Positions 50,730 through 63,600 of a DNA stretch of 64,000 bases are shown piece after piece. Each line of letters opens with the position of its first letter. The first letter of the stretch is position 1. Below the pieces are notes generated by a model that was not told where the DNA came from, did no database searches, and saw only the letters and a list, made by a program, of their open reading frames with translations. The DNA is from Crotophaga sulcirostris (Eukaryota > Chordata > Aves > Cuculiformes > Crotophagidae), in NCBI GenBank assembly GCA_013397455.1, contig VYZB01000380.1, forward strand, positions 837,311 to 901,310, in the 5' to 3' direction. The position numbers were made by a program, and so were the translations under genes.

Positions 50730-53700
50730 GAGATTATTGTAGCCTGTATCAGAACATGTCTGTTACCTCAGAAACTGTTGAAGCTGCTTCCCAACTTCAG
50801 TAACTTCTACTAGGATTTCCAGTCGGTACAAACTTGGTTTGGCTGACAGTATTGCCACTGACCATGAAATTTTATTTCTCTTATTAGGACAGCCTGCCCT
50901 CACATATCTGTACAGTTGTTCACAGACAGGAATCAGAAATGTGAGCTGGAATTAGGAACAAGGAAGATAAGATAAGATCCCAGAGCAGATAATCTGCCTT
51001 GCAAAACAACTAATTTACCCGCTGGTACTGTTGGCATTATGAAAACAAAGAGGAACAGTATTCAGCCAAGATAAAAAAGCTATCCTTTCATTTTTAGCCC
51101 ATGGTCACACTGACTGAATTTGAATTTCATACTAGTAGTGCAGCTCACTTTAACGGGCATTTGTTTGTATTTCAATACAAAACTGAGAGCATTGCGGAAC
51201 GGGAAGACAGATGTCTGGTTTCTAGAGAAATGAAATGTTGTCATTGATTTCAAAAGCCTTTTAGGTAGGGTTCTGCTAAGAAAGGAGGGGGCAAATTGCT
51301 TGACCCTGCCTGCAGAAGTGAAACAAAATCTCCTGAAACAAAATTTTAAACCATAATAACATGAACAGGAATGCTTTGTATTGAAGAGTTTGAGCTGAAC
51401 CTGTTTGTTCTGTATGGATGGTAGCACTATTACACCTGTTGTTGGATTACAGCCTAAACAGACCAGAACTATTCTCATGAAGATGGTTCTAAGTCACTTA
51501 AATATGACATGACAAAACTACATTTAAACCCTCTACCCCATCAACAAGTCTTAGAGATGTTTGCAAGATATGCTTCTATCAAGTTGTGTTTTCTAAAAGA
51601 AGCAAGACATTTTAGAATGTCTGTATCTCACATACAATCTCACTTTTTCAAGTGAAGAAAGATCCACGTCAAAATCAGAAAAAAATAACAAAATGACAGA
51701 TAAGGACTCTCACAAACTTTAGGTCACGTAGCATGAATTATACTGCTTATAGAAGTTTACAAATAGAAAGGTATTCTCCATCAGTTCTTTGCTGTGAATT
51801 TAAAGCTGATTAAAAAGAAAAGGCAAATAGCATCTTCCCGCCCTGTCCTGAACTCCTAACTGCAAAGAGTAGGAAGAGTTGTTCTGTTTCTTTACATTCT
51901 TACACCCTAGCAAAGCACAAGCTCTCCCACTTGAAATGCAAGTGTTAAACTGAAAATACATTGCTTCCCCGACCCTATATTAATTCAGAAACTTGTAGCA
52001 TTTCCCTGAGTGGGATATGCATCGAGGGCAGGTTGTTTCAAGCAATGAAATCCAATTATACTTTAACTGAAGGCCTTGCTTTTATTAATGAATATGAACA
52101 TAGTGAAAGAGGAAATTATTTAAAAACCTTAATCATTCTGTATTACCTTTATCAGTGCTTCTTGAATATACTGTGTTGTAAGGGACTCCTGTTTATTTAA
52201 TTTTCTCTTGCTGTGATAATAGACTGCATGACAACAGCTTTCCCATTATGCTAATATGTCTCAAGTGTTAGCAAACAACTGACACTAGTTAGCTAACAAA
52301 CTCCTCAAAGTTGCAAATATCTTTTATTAATATGAATTTCCCCACTAGGAGAGGGTCAGACTCGTAGCAACTTTTCTACAAAAATCACTCAAGCAGGATC
52401 ATCACTAACGTCACATACAGATTAAATTTGCTTTCAAATAACATTACTTGATGCTAAATAACCTAGATTCAAACAGGCATCAATAACAATTAATACATTT
52501 ATCCTGTATGCCTTGGATTTTCACATAAATAACATTGTTGATATATATTGGAATAATGTCCTGATTTTTCTCTCATCTGTGCTATATCAGAAGTAAAATA
52601 ACTCAGAGAGGTGGATCATTCTGCCATAACCTGAACCCACAAAAATTCTAAAGAATCCCAAAAGCAACCCACTCTTGGCGGGAGAAATTTATGTTTTATG
52701 CTTTACAATAGAGTCAATCGGCAAATAATTGTTCAGCCGAATTACCTGGGCAGCAAACCCTACATTTTATGCTATCACCTGGTGGCACTGTTATACAGCC
52801 TTCCAAATCTCTGTTTTCAGTGCCCGTACCCTGGGAAGGCACATCCTCCTGTTGTTACCCTGGGGTTGACAGGGCCTCTGCAGGAAGGTTTGGGATGGAG
52901 GAAGCCAACCGACCCGCACATCAGTTTTCACTTTGGACAAGCATGTTGTTGGCTTGAAGTTTGGAAAGAACACATATCTAAATCACATCTCAAGGCTGGT
53001 GTTGGTATAAATACCAAATATAAAACAATTTTCACACACATTTCATATTTCTGATAATTCTGCCCTAAGCAACAAACTAGCAAGCTAACTGAACACCTGG
53101 GAGATTTCAATTGTATAAATATCAGAATAAAACTGTAGTATTAGTGCAGATGGTTTTAAGGAAACTTGTTTCATTCAACAGATGAACATGAAGATCAGGG
53201 AAGATAACCCCCAGAAAGTAAGAATAATTGCAAATATTATCAGTCTTTCCTGTTTGTAGAAATACTATTTTTTACCATTTCCTTTAGCAAAGATAGAACA
53301 ATCTATACATTGTGGTAAAACCAAAATTAAACAAAACACAAACCCCCCATAACGTGACTCTCCTGTCTTCTAGAGCACAGAGATAGTATACTACTTTAGA
53401 GGTAGCTTATGAACATTCAAAACTGAAACATCATTTGTGATGTTAAGCAACATATATGTCTTCAGTGTATGAGATTAGATACCACTATACATAGTTTTGC
53501 AATCATACGTACTATGTGCATTGGTTAGAAAAACATGGTCCCACTGAAGTCTCTAGCAAATAAAATTCAAATTATATTTAGGTTTTTTCTTCTCTATTTT
53601 TACATTCTATTCACACATAAGTCATCTTGACAGTAGAAAAGGGGTAAGTATCAAGTCTACAAGTGGGTGGGTAGCTAAAACATGTTAAATGTTAAATGTT

Positions 53701-56700
53701 TCCACCTTTTCCCCCTCACAAGAGCATAAGCAAAGGGTTTCTTAGCAGTATATTTGAAATGGGATTTCAGTATTTTTAATAATAAAGTAAATTAGCTAGA
53801 AGTTCTCTCCCTGTTCTTTAAAATTAAAAATGTCTTAATACCAAATGTGATTGACAGGAACATAATCAGCAGAACAAGGATCAGAAGTACACTGGCTGAT
53901 TTTATTAACAGAACATTGGATTATAGCATGGTATGGGGCTTTTTTGATATATTGCATAATTATTCACATTCTTCTGAAGTGAATGTTCTTGTAGCTCCTC
54001 TCCTCCTCACTCCCTGGCCTTGTTTCTCATTTGCTTGCACCCCTATCCTTTTGCTGCTCTCTGCTTGTGTTGGTGCTTCATTGACCCTGCATTCTTCATT
54101 CCTGCAGTGCTCTGCTTTCCTCATCTCCAACACCTTTACCTCTGTGATCGGATTTCTCTTCCTGTACCAAAGCAGAGCTTACTAACTCATGGTTTATTCA
54201 TATGAATTATAGGTCCCGGATAGATATATTTCATTCATATGAAATAATCTCTCAGCCTTTCTTTGCTAATATAGATACAAGTTGTAATAAAGAATTTTTA
54301 TTCTCTCCCAATGTAATCCAGCTTCACTGTTCATGCTTAAAAAACAAAATTAAGCATCCTGTTTTCAAGTTATCCCTAACTGTCATTTAGCAACCCCCCT
54401 CCAAAAGTACAAAAATCAGATTATTACAAAAGAACTTACTTGCAGCATGTTGTTCTTGCCAGTGTCGAGAAAAATGTTTATGGCTCTAAAGAAGAAATTG
54501 GCAAACCATCCAAAAGAAAATGAAGTTTTGCTTTTTCTGCCTCTGGTAAATGAAATAAAAACAATTTGGTGGTGTTTATGGCAGTTAACTTGTGAAGGAG
54601 ATGGTGCTTCTAGAAGACCATCAAATGTAGGAACCCTGTTCAATGAATACTGAGCCACTGAAGTGACCCTAATCCACCTTTATTAATGTATTTTATCGGA
54701 TAAAGTATTTCTCTGGCAGGTTATTTACAATCAAGTGTAAAAAGGACACACTATCCCTAAGAATATGCTATTCCACCAGATATATTCTCATTTAAAAAGC
54801 CAATCTTTCAGAACAAACTTGTCATGGAAAACCATATTCTTCCTCTCTTGCAAGAAGGTTTGAGGTGAGCCCTTTACTTCTCAGATTATCTGTCTTAACT
54901 CTCATACTGTTTACTTGTGAGGAGTTACAATCCCACTCTTAAAGAGAAATGTAGTATGTTGAAAAGGCCAAACTACTTGGCTTACTTGGCTTGTCTCTTT
55001 CCCAGTAGACAATGAAATATTTGCTAATAAGAAATAAACATTATCTTTTACAACTGTTTATTATACTTTTCTATCTGACAGCTTTGGAATGTATGTATTT
55101 AATACTGATTAAAGAAAACCCACAACAAATCAATATAGGTTTTGATAAGTGTCCGATAACGCAAGAAAGTTGTTCTACCTTAACTAAAACCTATCAAATT
55201 CAACTCAGCTATGGATTATATAGTTGAATTTCCATGTGGATTAATATTTTTCTATTAGAGCTGAGTTTGGGCGACACCATTAGGTGACTTTTAGATAGCT
55301 TAGCATTGGCAGTGAGGTCAGTCAGTATTTTCTCAAGATTCACACTGGCAACAGATTCTCTCTGAGATACTTTTGTCATTTAATTTGTAGAATGAATTTA
55401 AGTCAATTTCTCAAAACATCATTTCACTTTCTTAGTACATTTCAGTTGCATGTTTTCAAAAAGGACTATACAGAGGACCTATTTTCTGTCAGACTTATAC
55501 AGAGCAAGAATATCAGAAGCTTGGCAAACTATCAAACAACCAATTTCAACACTGTTTTACATAGAAATTAAAACGTAACGATATAACTTAAACTGTAGGT
55601 GATCACAAAAGCATCTAATTACATATCCAAGTAGTCACATGTGTTCTTAAGCAAGTGTATAGCATAGGTGGCTGAAAAACTGCAGATCAGCAGCTCTTAG
55701 AACAAATCATGCTTGCCAGATTTCCTCTGGCAGAGGAAAGAGATTGTCATTCTATCTTCTGCAAATTAAAAGAATAAAAGACTCTCTCAAGCATATTAAT
55801 TAATGAGATTCATTGGAAACACAGTGCGCTGCTGCCACTATTTAGTTTTCATGAACATATCTGGCCAATTAGTATCTAAATTTATAAAAAGGTTTCTTTC
55901 ATAAATGTTGAATATTTTATACTTGTAAATTCTTTGCATATTCCTATGTGCATACTAATGCCCTGTAATTGTGGAACGCTCAACAGTACAATAACTCCAT
56001 GATAAAATCCAACTTTTCTTTATCGTCCAAGATAAAAATCAACATTTGGCAACAACATTCAGCTCCCATAGAATGTTTTGGGGGGAAGCCAGGTTTTTGG
56101 CTCACAAGCCAGTTTGTTAAAGTCCAAAAGGAACTTCACAGCAAGCTGTCCTGGAGAGGAACCCAAGCCAACAGCTCTGTCTCCTGAAAACTGCATCTCA
56201 TTCTTATTAATCTAGCAATATAAAGAGAAAGTTTAATAGAGAAAAGGGTAAAATATAGTTGAAAAGAAAAGAAAAAAAAATGGTAGCAGAAGAGGAAGCT
56301 TTTCAAACAGCTTGTTTTTAGCCCAGTAAGTGCAGAGAGATATTTGGTAGTCCCAATTGGTCAGGATCCAGAAATATTAAGTGGTGGGTAAGGTTTATCC
56401 CAGTACAGTCGATATGGCTTGTATTAGATCATTGCCAGACTTGCAGGAAAGCAGTCTGCTTCTCAGTGAGGGAGACAGTCCCCCACCATCAGCCACCTTG
56501 CCTCAACACAACCCCAGTATTCAAAACACTTAACAGAGAGCAGTCATGCCTCCCACACCAAGGGTTGTGTACTATTGGAGGCATCAGCCAGATTTGGCCA
56601 CTCTTGTCACGTTACTCCAAACCAACTTCTGCTTTAGTGTAGTTATTCTAAGATAAGCAACATCTGACTTTGATCTTAAGTTTTTTAATCACATATATGA

Positions 56701-56870
56701 GGTCCAACACAAAAAAACCCCAAGACTAATCCTATAGCTTGGGAACCAAGAGTGCGAGGGGAGAGAAAAGAGATGGTTATAGAATATGTTCTAACCTGTC
56801 ACAGTGCAACAAGGCTCAACTCAGTCACTTCACTTGGTCTGAGTGGACGCATGTTCAAATATAGATGTTT
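50730..56870. other. Gene-free block
   Basis: About 6.1 kb, AT-rich. A strong minus-strand donor at 54430 (GCTGCAA|GTAAGTTC) follows a possible 46-nt exon, but coding evidence is insufficient. No repeat family recognised before the mariner relic. Confidence 0.45.
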
Positions 56871-56879
56871 TCTTACCCT

Positions 56880-57165
56880 CTCACAAAATGTCAGTGTACA
56901 CCAGCCAGCAATACTTTGTCAGTGAAGTAGTTTTCAGGGAGTAAGATCTTGAGCACCCACCCTATTCACCAGACCTGTTTTCCTCTTCCCAAAGACCAAG
57001 TCCGTGCTCAAAGGAACCCATTTCTTGTTGGTAGAAGATGTGAAAGCAGAAACAATGGAGATCCTCAACAGCTTTTCAGGAAATGATCTGTGGAATTCTT
57101 TGAACATTGGGAGCATGGTATGCAGCTGTGTGTCCTTTCCAAAATGTTGTCCCCTCCCCACTCAC
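56880..57165 (+). pseudogene. Mariner-type transposase relic (C-terminal part)
   Basis: Three landmarks of mariner (Tc1/mariner superfamily) transposases appear in order. First is a degraded stretch around CCAGCCAGCAATACTTTGTC, aligned with the region after the second catalytic Asp. Second is GAG CAC CCA CCC TAT TCA (56951 onward), encoding EHPPYSPDL. Third is FLFPKTKSVLKGTHF and VEDVKAETMEILN (56980-57070). After a frameshift near 57085, FFEHWEHGMQLCV (57093 onward) matches the family's conserved C-terminal W-x-x-x-M/R-x-x-C-V pattern. The bases between PDL and FLFP that normally encode the segment with the third catalytic Asp (LAPxD) are deleted and the frame is shifted. The gene is dead. 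No terminal inverted repeats were found. Confidence 0.72.
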
Positions 57166-57169
57166 ACCA

Positions 57170-58025
57170 CACCGCTCCCTGCCTTCCCTGCAGGCTTTTT
57201 TATGGATGTAAAGAAAGTTTAAGAGAACAAATAAAAAATATGCCAAGACATTTGACACTATCAATAAACTTGGGTTTCTGATTAATACCACAAAATCATA
57301 GCTTTTGTAATACTTACATGGAGAACAGAAATGATCTCTAAAACAGAAATATCAGACTCCTCTTTCACTAACACGTGTTCTGTGGTATTTTAAGAGAAGA
57401 ACTTTTAAACATTCTGTTTCTATTTAAAGAGCCGGGAATCAGAAGAACAGGTAATGAATTCAGCTACTTTAATTATTTTTCATTGTAATTTAAAAAAAAA
57501 TCACAATTTTTTATAATCAGTTTTAGTGTATATTTTTAGCTATATAGAATTATGAAGCTGTCTGGAAATGTCACATTTTGCTTAAGAATGAATAAAATAG
57601 GGATAATCATAACAGATGCTTTGGTATGATAATATCCCCTCTTTTCATAGAGATGTTTACCAGATAAAATAACTGGAAACCAATTTAGCCTAGCAGTTCA
57701 TGCTGAACACTGCAAAATTTCAGCACTTATAAGTAGTTGAGAAATGCATTCTCTGCCAATAAAAGCTGCAAACTAGGAAGTCCTCTGCACATACAGTAAA
57801 ACTCAATTCCTTAAATTTCAAGATTTAACGTCTCAAAACACAAATAAAAGCCACTATCAAGAACTTTGTTGAAAGAGAACTTACTTATTTTCACGTGAGC
57901 TAGAAATCAATGCTGGTTTGCACTGGATTTTTTTTAAAATTTTAATTTAGAAAATTACAATGATACAGAGAATCAAAAAACTCTGAAAAATCACAATGAT
58001 ATATTTCGAACAATTTGCAATTTTT
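57170..58025. other. AT-rich spacer
   Basis: It follows the mariner relic. I looked for a terminal inverted repeat and did not recognise one. No reading frame of interest. Confidence 0.35.
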
Positions 58026-58029
58026 AGTC

Positions 58030-59010
58030 AAAAGGTTCCTGGGACAAATCAGGCTAGAAAGGATCTCAGGAGGTCTGAAGTCTAATCCCCTGCTCAAAGC
58101 AGGGTCACTTATGAGATCAGATGAGGTTGCCCAGGCCTTTATCCTGTTGGGAATTGAAAAATCTCTAAGGATGGAGACTGTACAACCTTTCCGTACATCC
58201 TGATGCACTGGTAGACTTTCTCCATAGGAAAAAAGCTTTTCCTTATATCAAGTCTAATCTTTTCATATTTCAATTTAGGCCAATTGTCTCAGATTATCCT
58301 GCCGTTTACCACTGCGAAGTATGGACTACTATACTACTTTTCTTGGTAGCCTCCATGCAGATAGTGGCAGGCTGCTGTAAGGCCCTCCTGAATCTCTCCC
58401 TTCTCCAGCTCCCTCAGCCTTTCCTCACAGGGCCCCTGGGTGGGTTATCTACCAGTCTCCCATCATCCACAGATCTCTTCATTTCATCCCAGAGCACAAC
58501 AAAGTTCAAAAAGCATTATTTACCCATGGTAAAGCCATGTTGACTATTCCAAATCACCTTCTCCCTCACATGTCCAGAAACAGCTTCAAAGAGAATCACC
58601 CCCATGATTTTCCTAGAGACTGAAAATAAGGTTGAATAGCCTATCGTTCTCGGGATAATTCTTCTTGCTCTTTATGAAGAGGGGTGCAGCATTTTTCTTC
58701 CTCTAGTCATCCCGGACCTCCCATGATCTCCATGACCTTTCACAATGATCTCAGCCAGCTCCTTCAACATGCCTCGTATGTTTCCCATTAGGTCACATGA
58801 CTTCTAAGGATCAAGATTTTTTAAGAGATCCCTGACTTAGCCCATTCCCACTAGCAGTAATTGCTGTCCTCTCTGAACCCTGTTTCCAAGCTCAAAAGCC
58901 TCAGCCTCTTCATCATTTGCTCTCACTAAATCACCCAGCTATTTCAGCAGTGAATCCACATTTTCTGTGTTTGTTCTTTTCCTGTTAGAAGGAAGACTCT
59001 GCTCTTTCAC
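58030..59010 (-). mobile_element. Composite CR1 LINE copy, older subfamily, with internal deletion
   Basis: On the plus strand: CR1 3' region reversed (CTCAGGAGGTCTGAAGTCTA, CCCCTGCTCAAAGCAGGGTC, then a CTCCAGCTCCCTCAGCCTTT stretch up to about 58435). It then jumps directly to far more 5' ORF2 blocks (TGGTAAAGCCATGTTGACTA, a CCATGATTTTCCTAGAGACT stretch, GGGTGCAGCATTTTTCTTCC, TCAGCCAGCTCCTTCAACAT, then CACTAAATCACCCAGCTATT and AGTGAATCCACATTTTCTGT). The intervening ORF2 sequence is missing, so this is one insertion with a large internal deletion, or two overlapping insertions. Confidence 0.75.
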
Positions 59011-59014
59011 AATA

Positions 59015-60135
59015 CTCAAAAGTACAGTGCTTAAGGCACATTTGAGGTGTTAGAAATCATGTTCTTTTTTCAGTGATATTTCCCTCATAGAGAAGGCCTC
59101 CAATGACAGAGAGACTGAAGGAGGTGCAGCCTTTATCAGCCTAGAGTTTACAGGTCAAATCAATTTCTCTTTTTTTCTCCCCTCAGAGACTGAAGTTTTA
59201 GTATCCACATTACTAGGTCATCTTGCAATTTGAATAGTTTGCCTTTAGAAGTATAAAAGACTTCAGCTTTGGACTAATGTAAAGCACAGAAATTATAAAA
59301 ACCTGAAATAATTCTTGCCAAAAATTACTTGGCAGATGATATAATGGCAATCCATATGATAAAAACCAAAACTGGGATGTTAAGAAAGGGGACATGCTAA
59401 GATGAAAGTACATTAATGAGCATCACTCTTTTGGTGGATGCTGTCTCTATAGTTCGGAGTTCATTTTTATTCAAAGGATACACAGGATATCTCTAAAGGA
59501 CAAAGGAAGGATACAACACTAAAAACTGCCTTCTAATGATTCTGAGTTTTAAATTCTAAGCTAGAGAAAAACAAAAACATGAGCAAACGCTTGCTTGCTC
59601 ATCCAGAGTGGCTATGTGATTTGAATCAGTAATAAAAATTTTTACGAAAGCTGAATGAGTAAGAATTTTGCATAGTTACTGTTGCTATGAAAGCCACTTT
59701 CTTTATTATCCGCATATTCCAAATTATTTCCCTTTCCTTATCACTCACAAACAGGCAATGAGGTGCTAGGAAAATGGTATCTCCTCTAAAAGTTTCTGAG
59801 ATCGTGTTTGTAAGGAAGCAGTCAGAATGATGTTCCTCAAAAAGCAGTGAATGTTCAATAAGGAAATTTTAAGTGCATTGAATGGGACAGAGTCAGACTC
59901 TGCAAATGTGTGTGAGCAGCATCTGGAGGATCCTTGGGGAGAGCCGGTAGCTTCATCTCCCATCTGTCCTTCTCTAAAAGAGAAAGGATACAGTTTGAAT
60001 ATACAGCATCTACTGCATGAAACTCCACCTCTTATCCAACAACTTCTACTATACCTAGCTACGCTTCATGCTTTGCACTAGTATTAGGAACAAGCAAGAA
60101 AGGTAATTGCACAAATAGGAGAAAAACTGGATATT
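59015..60135. other. Non-coding spacer between CR1 and LTR
   Basis: No recognised repeat or exon. Confidence 0.35.
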
Positions 60136-60141
60136 CAGGAG

Positions 60142-60640
60142 TTTCACGGTTCATCTCCTTACCCCTGGCCAGATCAGCAGCTAAACACGGGCAGTTGTGG
60201 CCCAGCACTCTCCCACATAGGGAAAGGGGAAAGGAAAATGAGAACAACTTGTGGGTTAGAGATTAAAAATAAAACAGCTTTAATGAAACAGGAATAATAA
60301 AAGGAAAATAATATTAATAAGAAAATAATAAAATATTTACAAATATATGAAAACACCCACCCACACACCCCGCTGCCCCTGTCAATAACTATATGTCACC
60401 ACTGATGGATTCAGTGGCCATTGGGAGTTGGTCTTAGGGACTGGATTCAGGAATGCACACATCTGGGATCTGGGAAAAAAGGATGGACGATGTTCTTGTT
60501 AAACGCTGGTCAAGAAGAGAACATGACCCTCATTATCCCTCAGTTTTATACTGACTATAACATACCTGGAATGCAATACTCTGTTGGTCAGTTTTGGGTC
60601 ACCTGTCTTGTCTGCCCCTCCCTGCAGGTGTGAACCTTTT
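60142..60640 (-). mobile_element. Avian endogenous retrovirus LTR, apparently solo
   Basis: Read on the minus strand it shows, in LTR order, a GGTCACCTGTC/CCAAAACTGACCAACAGAG-like U3 block, a TATAAAA box (60550-60544), a long T/A-rich stretch, an ATTAAA poly(A) signal (near 60284), a CTAACCCACAAGTTGT block, and the 3' end GGGGTAAGGAGATGAACCGT. This block order matches a family of LTRs widespread in bird genomes. No internal retroviral genes flank it, so it is probably a solo LTR. The 5' boundary (right side, beyond 60640) is unclear; it may extend to about 60.8 kb. Confidence 0.7.
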
Positions 60641-60649
60641 TCGCCCATT

Positions 60650-63600
60650 TGACTTACAGCATTTCACCACCTTCAGAGTAACCTTCGTTTCCACAGAAAT
60701 AAATATAATCAGTGCCCTTTCTGCATGCCAGTTCCTTGTTACTTGGTGATAAGCATAAATTTTAAGTGTTATCATTGCTGAAAAAGAAGCAGTAAATTTC
60801 AGCAAATGAAGTTATTAGATGAGGCTTAGCTCATCTAAGTAAAAGTTAAGTTGAGCTTTGGCTCAAACCAGAACAGGGAGCCACTACAGAAATTCTGCAG
60901 AACAGGAGAAGCAAATATACTCAAATGTCAAATGATAAGAAGAACCTTTCAATTACATGTTTGGAAAGAAAGGGGAGTATTCTTTGTAAGGAAATCTCTC
61001 TACAGTAAATGCACCAATTATTATCATATCATGTCCCCTAAAAGGAATAAGTTATTTCTAGAGCATTCCAAATAAAATCTCTCAGAGCAGGAAGGGATTT
61101 GAGCACTAAAAAAGAAATAGCCACAATGCCATGGTGTCCGTCCTTCAAATAATGTTTATGCTTATTTTTGAGAAGAAGGCAAGAGGAAGGCCCCTAACTA
61201 GTTTTTAACTAGTGACTACAACAGCAAGTAGTCCCGTGAGATAAACCCCATAAGATCCTCAGCTCAGTTGTAAAAGAAGCATATATTTTCAGGTGCAACA
61301 ATGTTCTTCTTTTCCAGTTTTGGGTCCAATACCATATTCCCTGCGGTGTTTGACCAATGGTCTATAGTGCTCTCAAGCTGGTTCTCCAAAATGGCTAAGC
61401 TGGTCCATGAGTGACAAAGCTCCATCAGCATAAGACATGCCTGATATACAAAATCACCACTCAAACTGATGTTAGTCTTGCATAATAATTCTATTTAGCA
61501 GAGAGTATGACACTATGTAAATTTAATAAAAAGGTATGGATGAATCCACATTTAATCTGGTAGCCCTGACATATTTTAAAGCAAATAATAATTTTACAGA
61601 AGCAGCTTGAAATTTAAGTAAATAGAAATAAAGTAAATCTACTGTACATGCAAACAACATAATATGTAGTTATGTTTCCAAATCACTGTTAAAGTCATTA
61701 CTTAAATGGACTCACTCAAAAGCATATAGCACAAGGGTTAAGCGTAGTTATATCCACTAAATAGTAGTGGATCAGTTCTCATTTAGTTCTCACTTTCAGA
61801 ACAAGAGGAACGGACTATGACTTATTAATCACACGAGAAAAAGATTTTGTTTTAGATTTCCCAATACAATGTTCTCTATGATACTCTTTATCACTCTATA
61901 AACACTCTATTATACTGTTTTGTGCAATAATAATAATTCCTGTGACCAATCATTATTTACACCATTAAATTATTAACGCCATTTAAATTTATTAAATTTA
62001 TGCCATTAAATTATTTGGAAGATCCATCTTCTTTTCACAATAATACATTTTGAAGTACTAAATTAGTAGTGACTAATTAGGGTGACTAAACTAATCCCAA
62101 CTAAATTTAAAGTGACTACCCACTGAAACTTTCTCTCTTAACAAGATTAGGAACCCACAAGAAAGTCTGTCTTTTCCTGTTTATCAGTTTGGCATTAGCT
62201 AGTAAACACTTGTTTCGGAAATGCAATCAACTAACATGTATTTATTTTGAGTTGCTCATCCCCAAAGCTTCATTTTTTCTTTCATGCTGATTTTATATTA
62301 GTTAATTCCACTATTTTGAATAGGTAACGTTTGGGTATTAAAGGAACATATAGGTGAGAGTACTAATGTGGGCAGCTTAACCTAGTGGAAAATATTTTCT
62401 CTATTAAGATTTCTGTTGACCTCCTTTGCAAGAAAGACTGGAGAAGAAAAGTGTTTGTTCCCATTTTTCTTTTACTAATGGAAGATGAAATATTTTTTTA
62501 AAACATTGGCCACTGGAGTGAAGGAAACTTTGTCAATTAGTATTTCCCAAGTGTCCTCATGCTGTATATTATGTACACATACACATACCCACGTATTCTG
62601 TCTAAAATACTAACTGCGTGCAGCTGCAGCAGCAATACCTTCTACTGAAGACAGAGACTATATCAACAAAAGATGCCTCGTGAGACAGTTGAGAGTTGTC
62701 TTCTAAAAGAGGTAAGCTGTGCTAGTAGAAGCCTATACAGCAACATTTGCATTAAGGCTTTTATAGGATACTAGAAGATAAAATACAATTTGCTGCGTCC
62801 TTGTGTCCCCACCAACACTGTACTTTAACAATATTTTCTAGTATGAACTACTGTCTTCCTTCATGATTTATTTTGCCTGATTCCTAGAATCAGGAAAGCA
62901 CTTTCATGCAACCATCTTATTTTTAAGTAACACATTTACTCTATACCAGTGTTGCAGTTTTATTTTAATAGCAAATGTAAAAGGCCTTCATTTGCTCTAT
63001 CTATGAAACCAGGGTTACTAGGTAGATAGCGTACTGGGAATATCATCTCAGAGGTATCTAAGCATTGTACACCAGGCTTTCATGGCTCAAAGAGAACCAC
63101 AGTACACACCTCAAGTGCATCTCTTTATAGGGTAACTAGCTACTTCACTAGGCATCATGCCACGATGTATGGTCAAGTAAACCTTCAGTTAAGTCCTACA
63201 AGCAACACAGCTGTGATCCTGTGCCTGTACTAACTGCAAACGAGATAAGAAGAACCAGTTTTAGCCTAGACACAGCATTAAGCTGATACAGCCTTACAGC
63301 TTTGAATTCAGGTTACCCATACAATTCTCCACTGCATAATATTTCAGCCCACTTTTTTAGAGTGTTAAAGACCCAGATACTTTCTTTTTCTCTTTCAAGG
63401 GAGTTGCTCAACAATAATCACTGCAGAAATAAGTGGCCTGAATTTTTAAGTCTCTGAAGCATCTAGAAGTTTAATTTTAGGATTTTATTTTTAAGTGTCT
63501 TGGGTGCTGTTTCTAAAGTTCTCCAAAACACTTCATCCAACCCACCATGCAGACTGTTTTTCCTACACTTGCCTTATTAATCTAGGAGTTCCCACTCAAT

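Noticed and set aside
54430..54475. 46-nt minus-strand segment with strong donor GTAAGTTC and acceptor TTCTTCTTTAG, reading AINIFLDTGKNNMLQ
   Set aside because: Two frames are equally open, there is no neighbouring exon, and the resemblance to TPR-type helices such as SNAP proteins is superficial.
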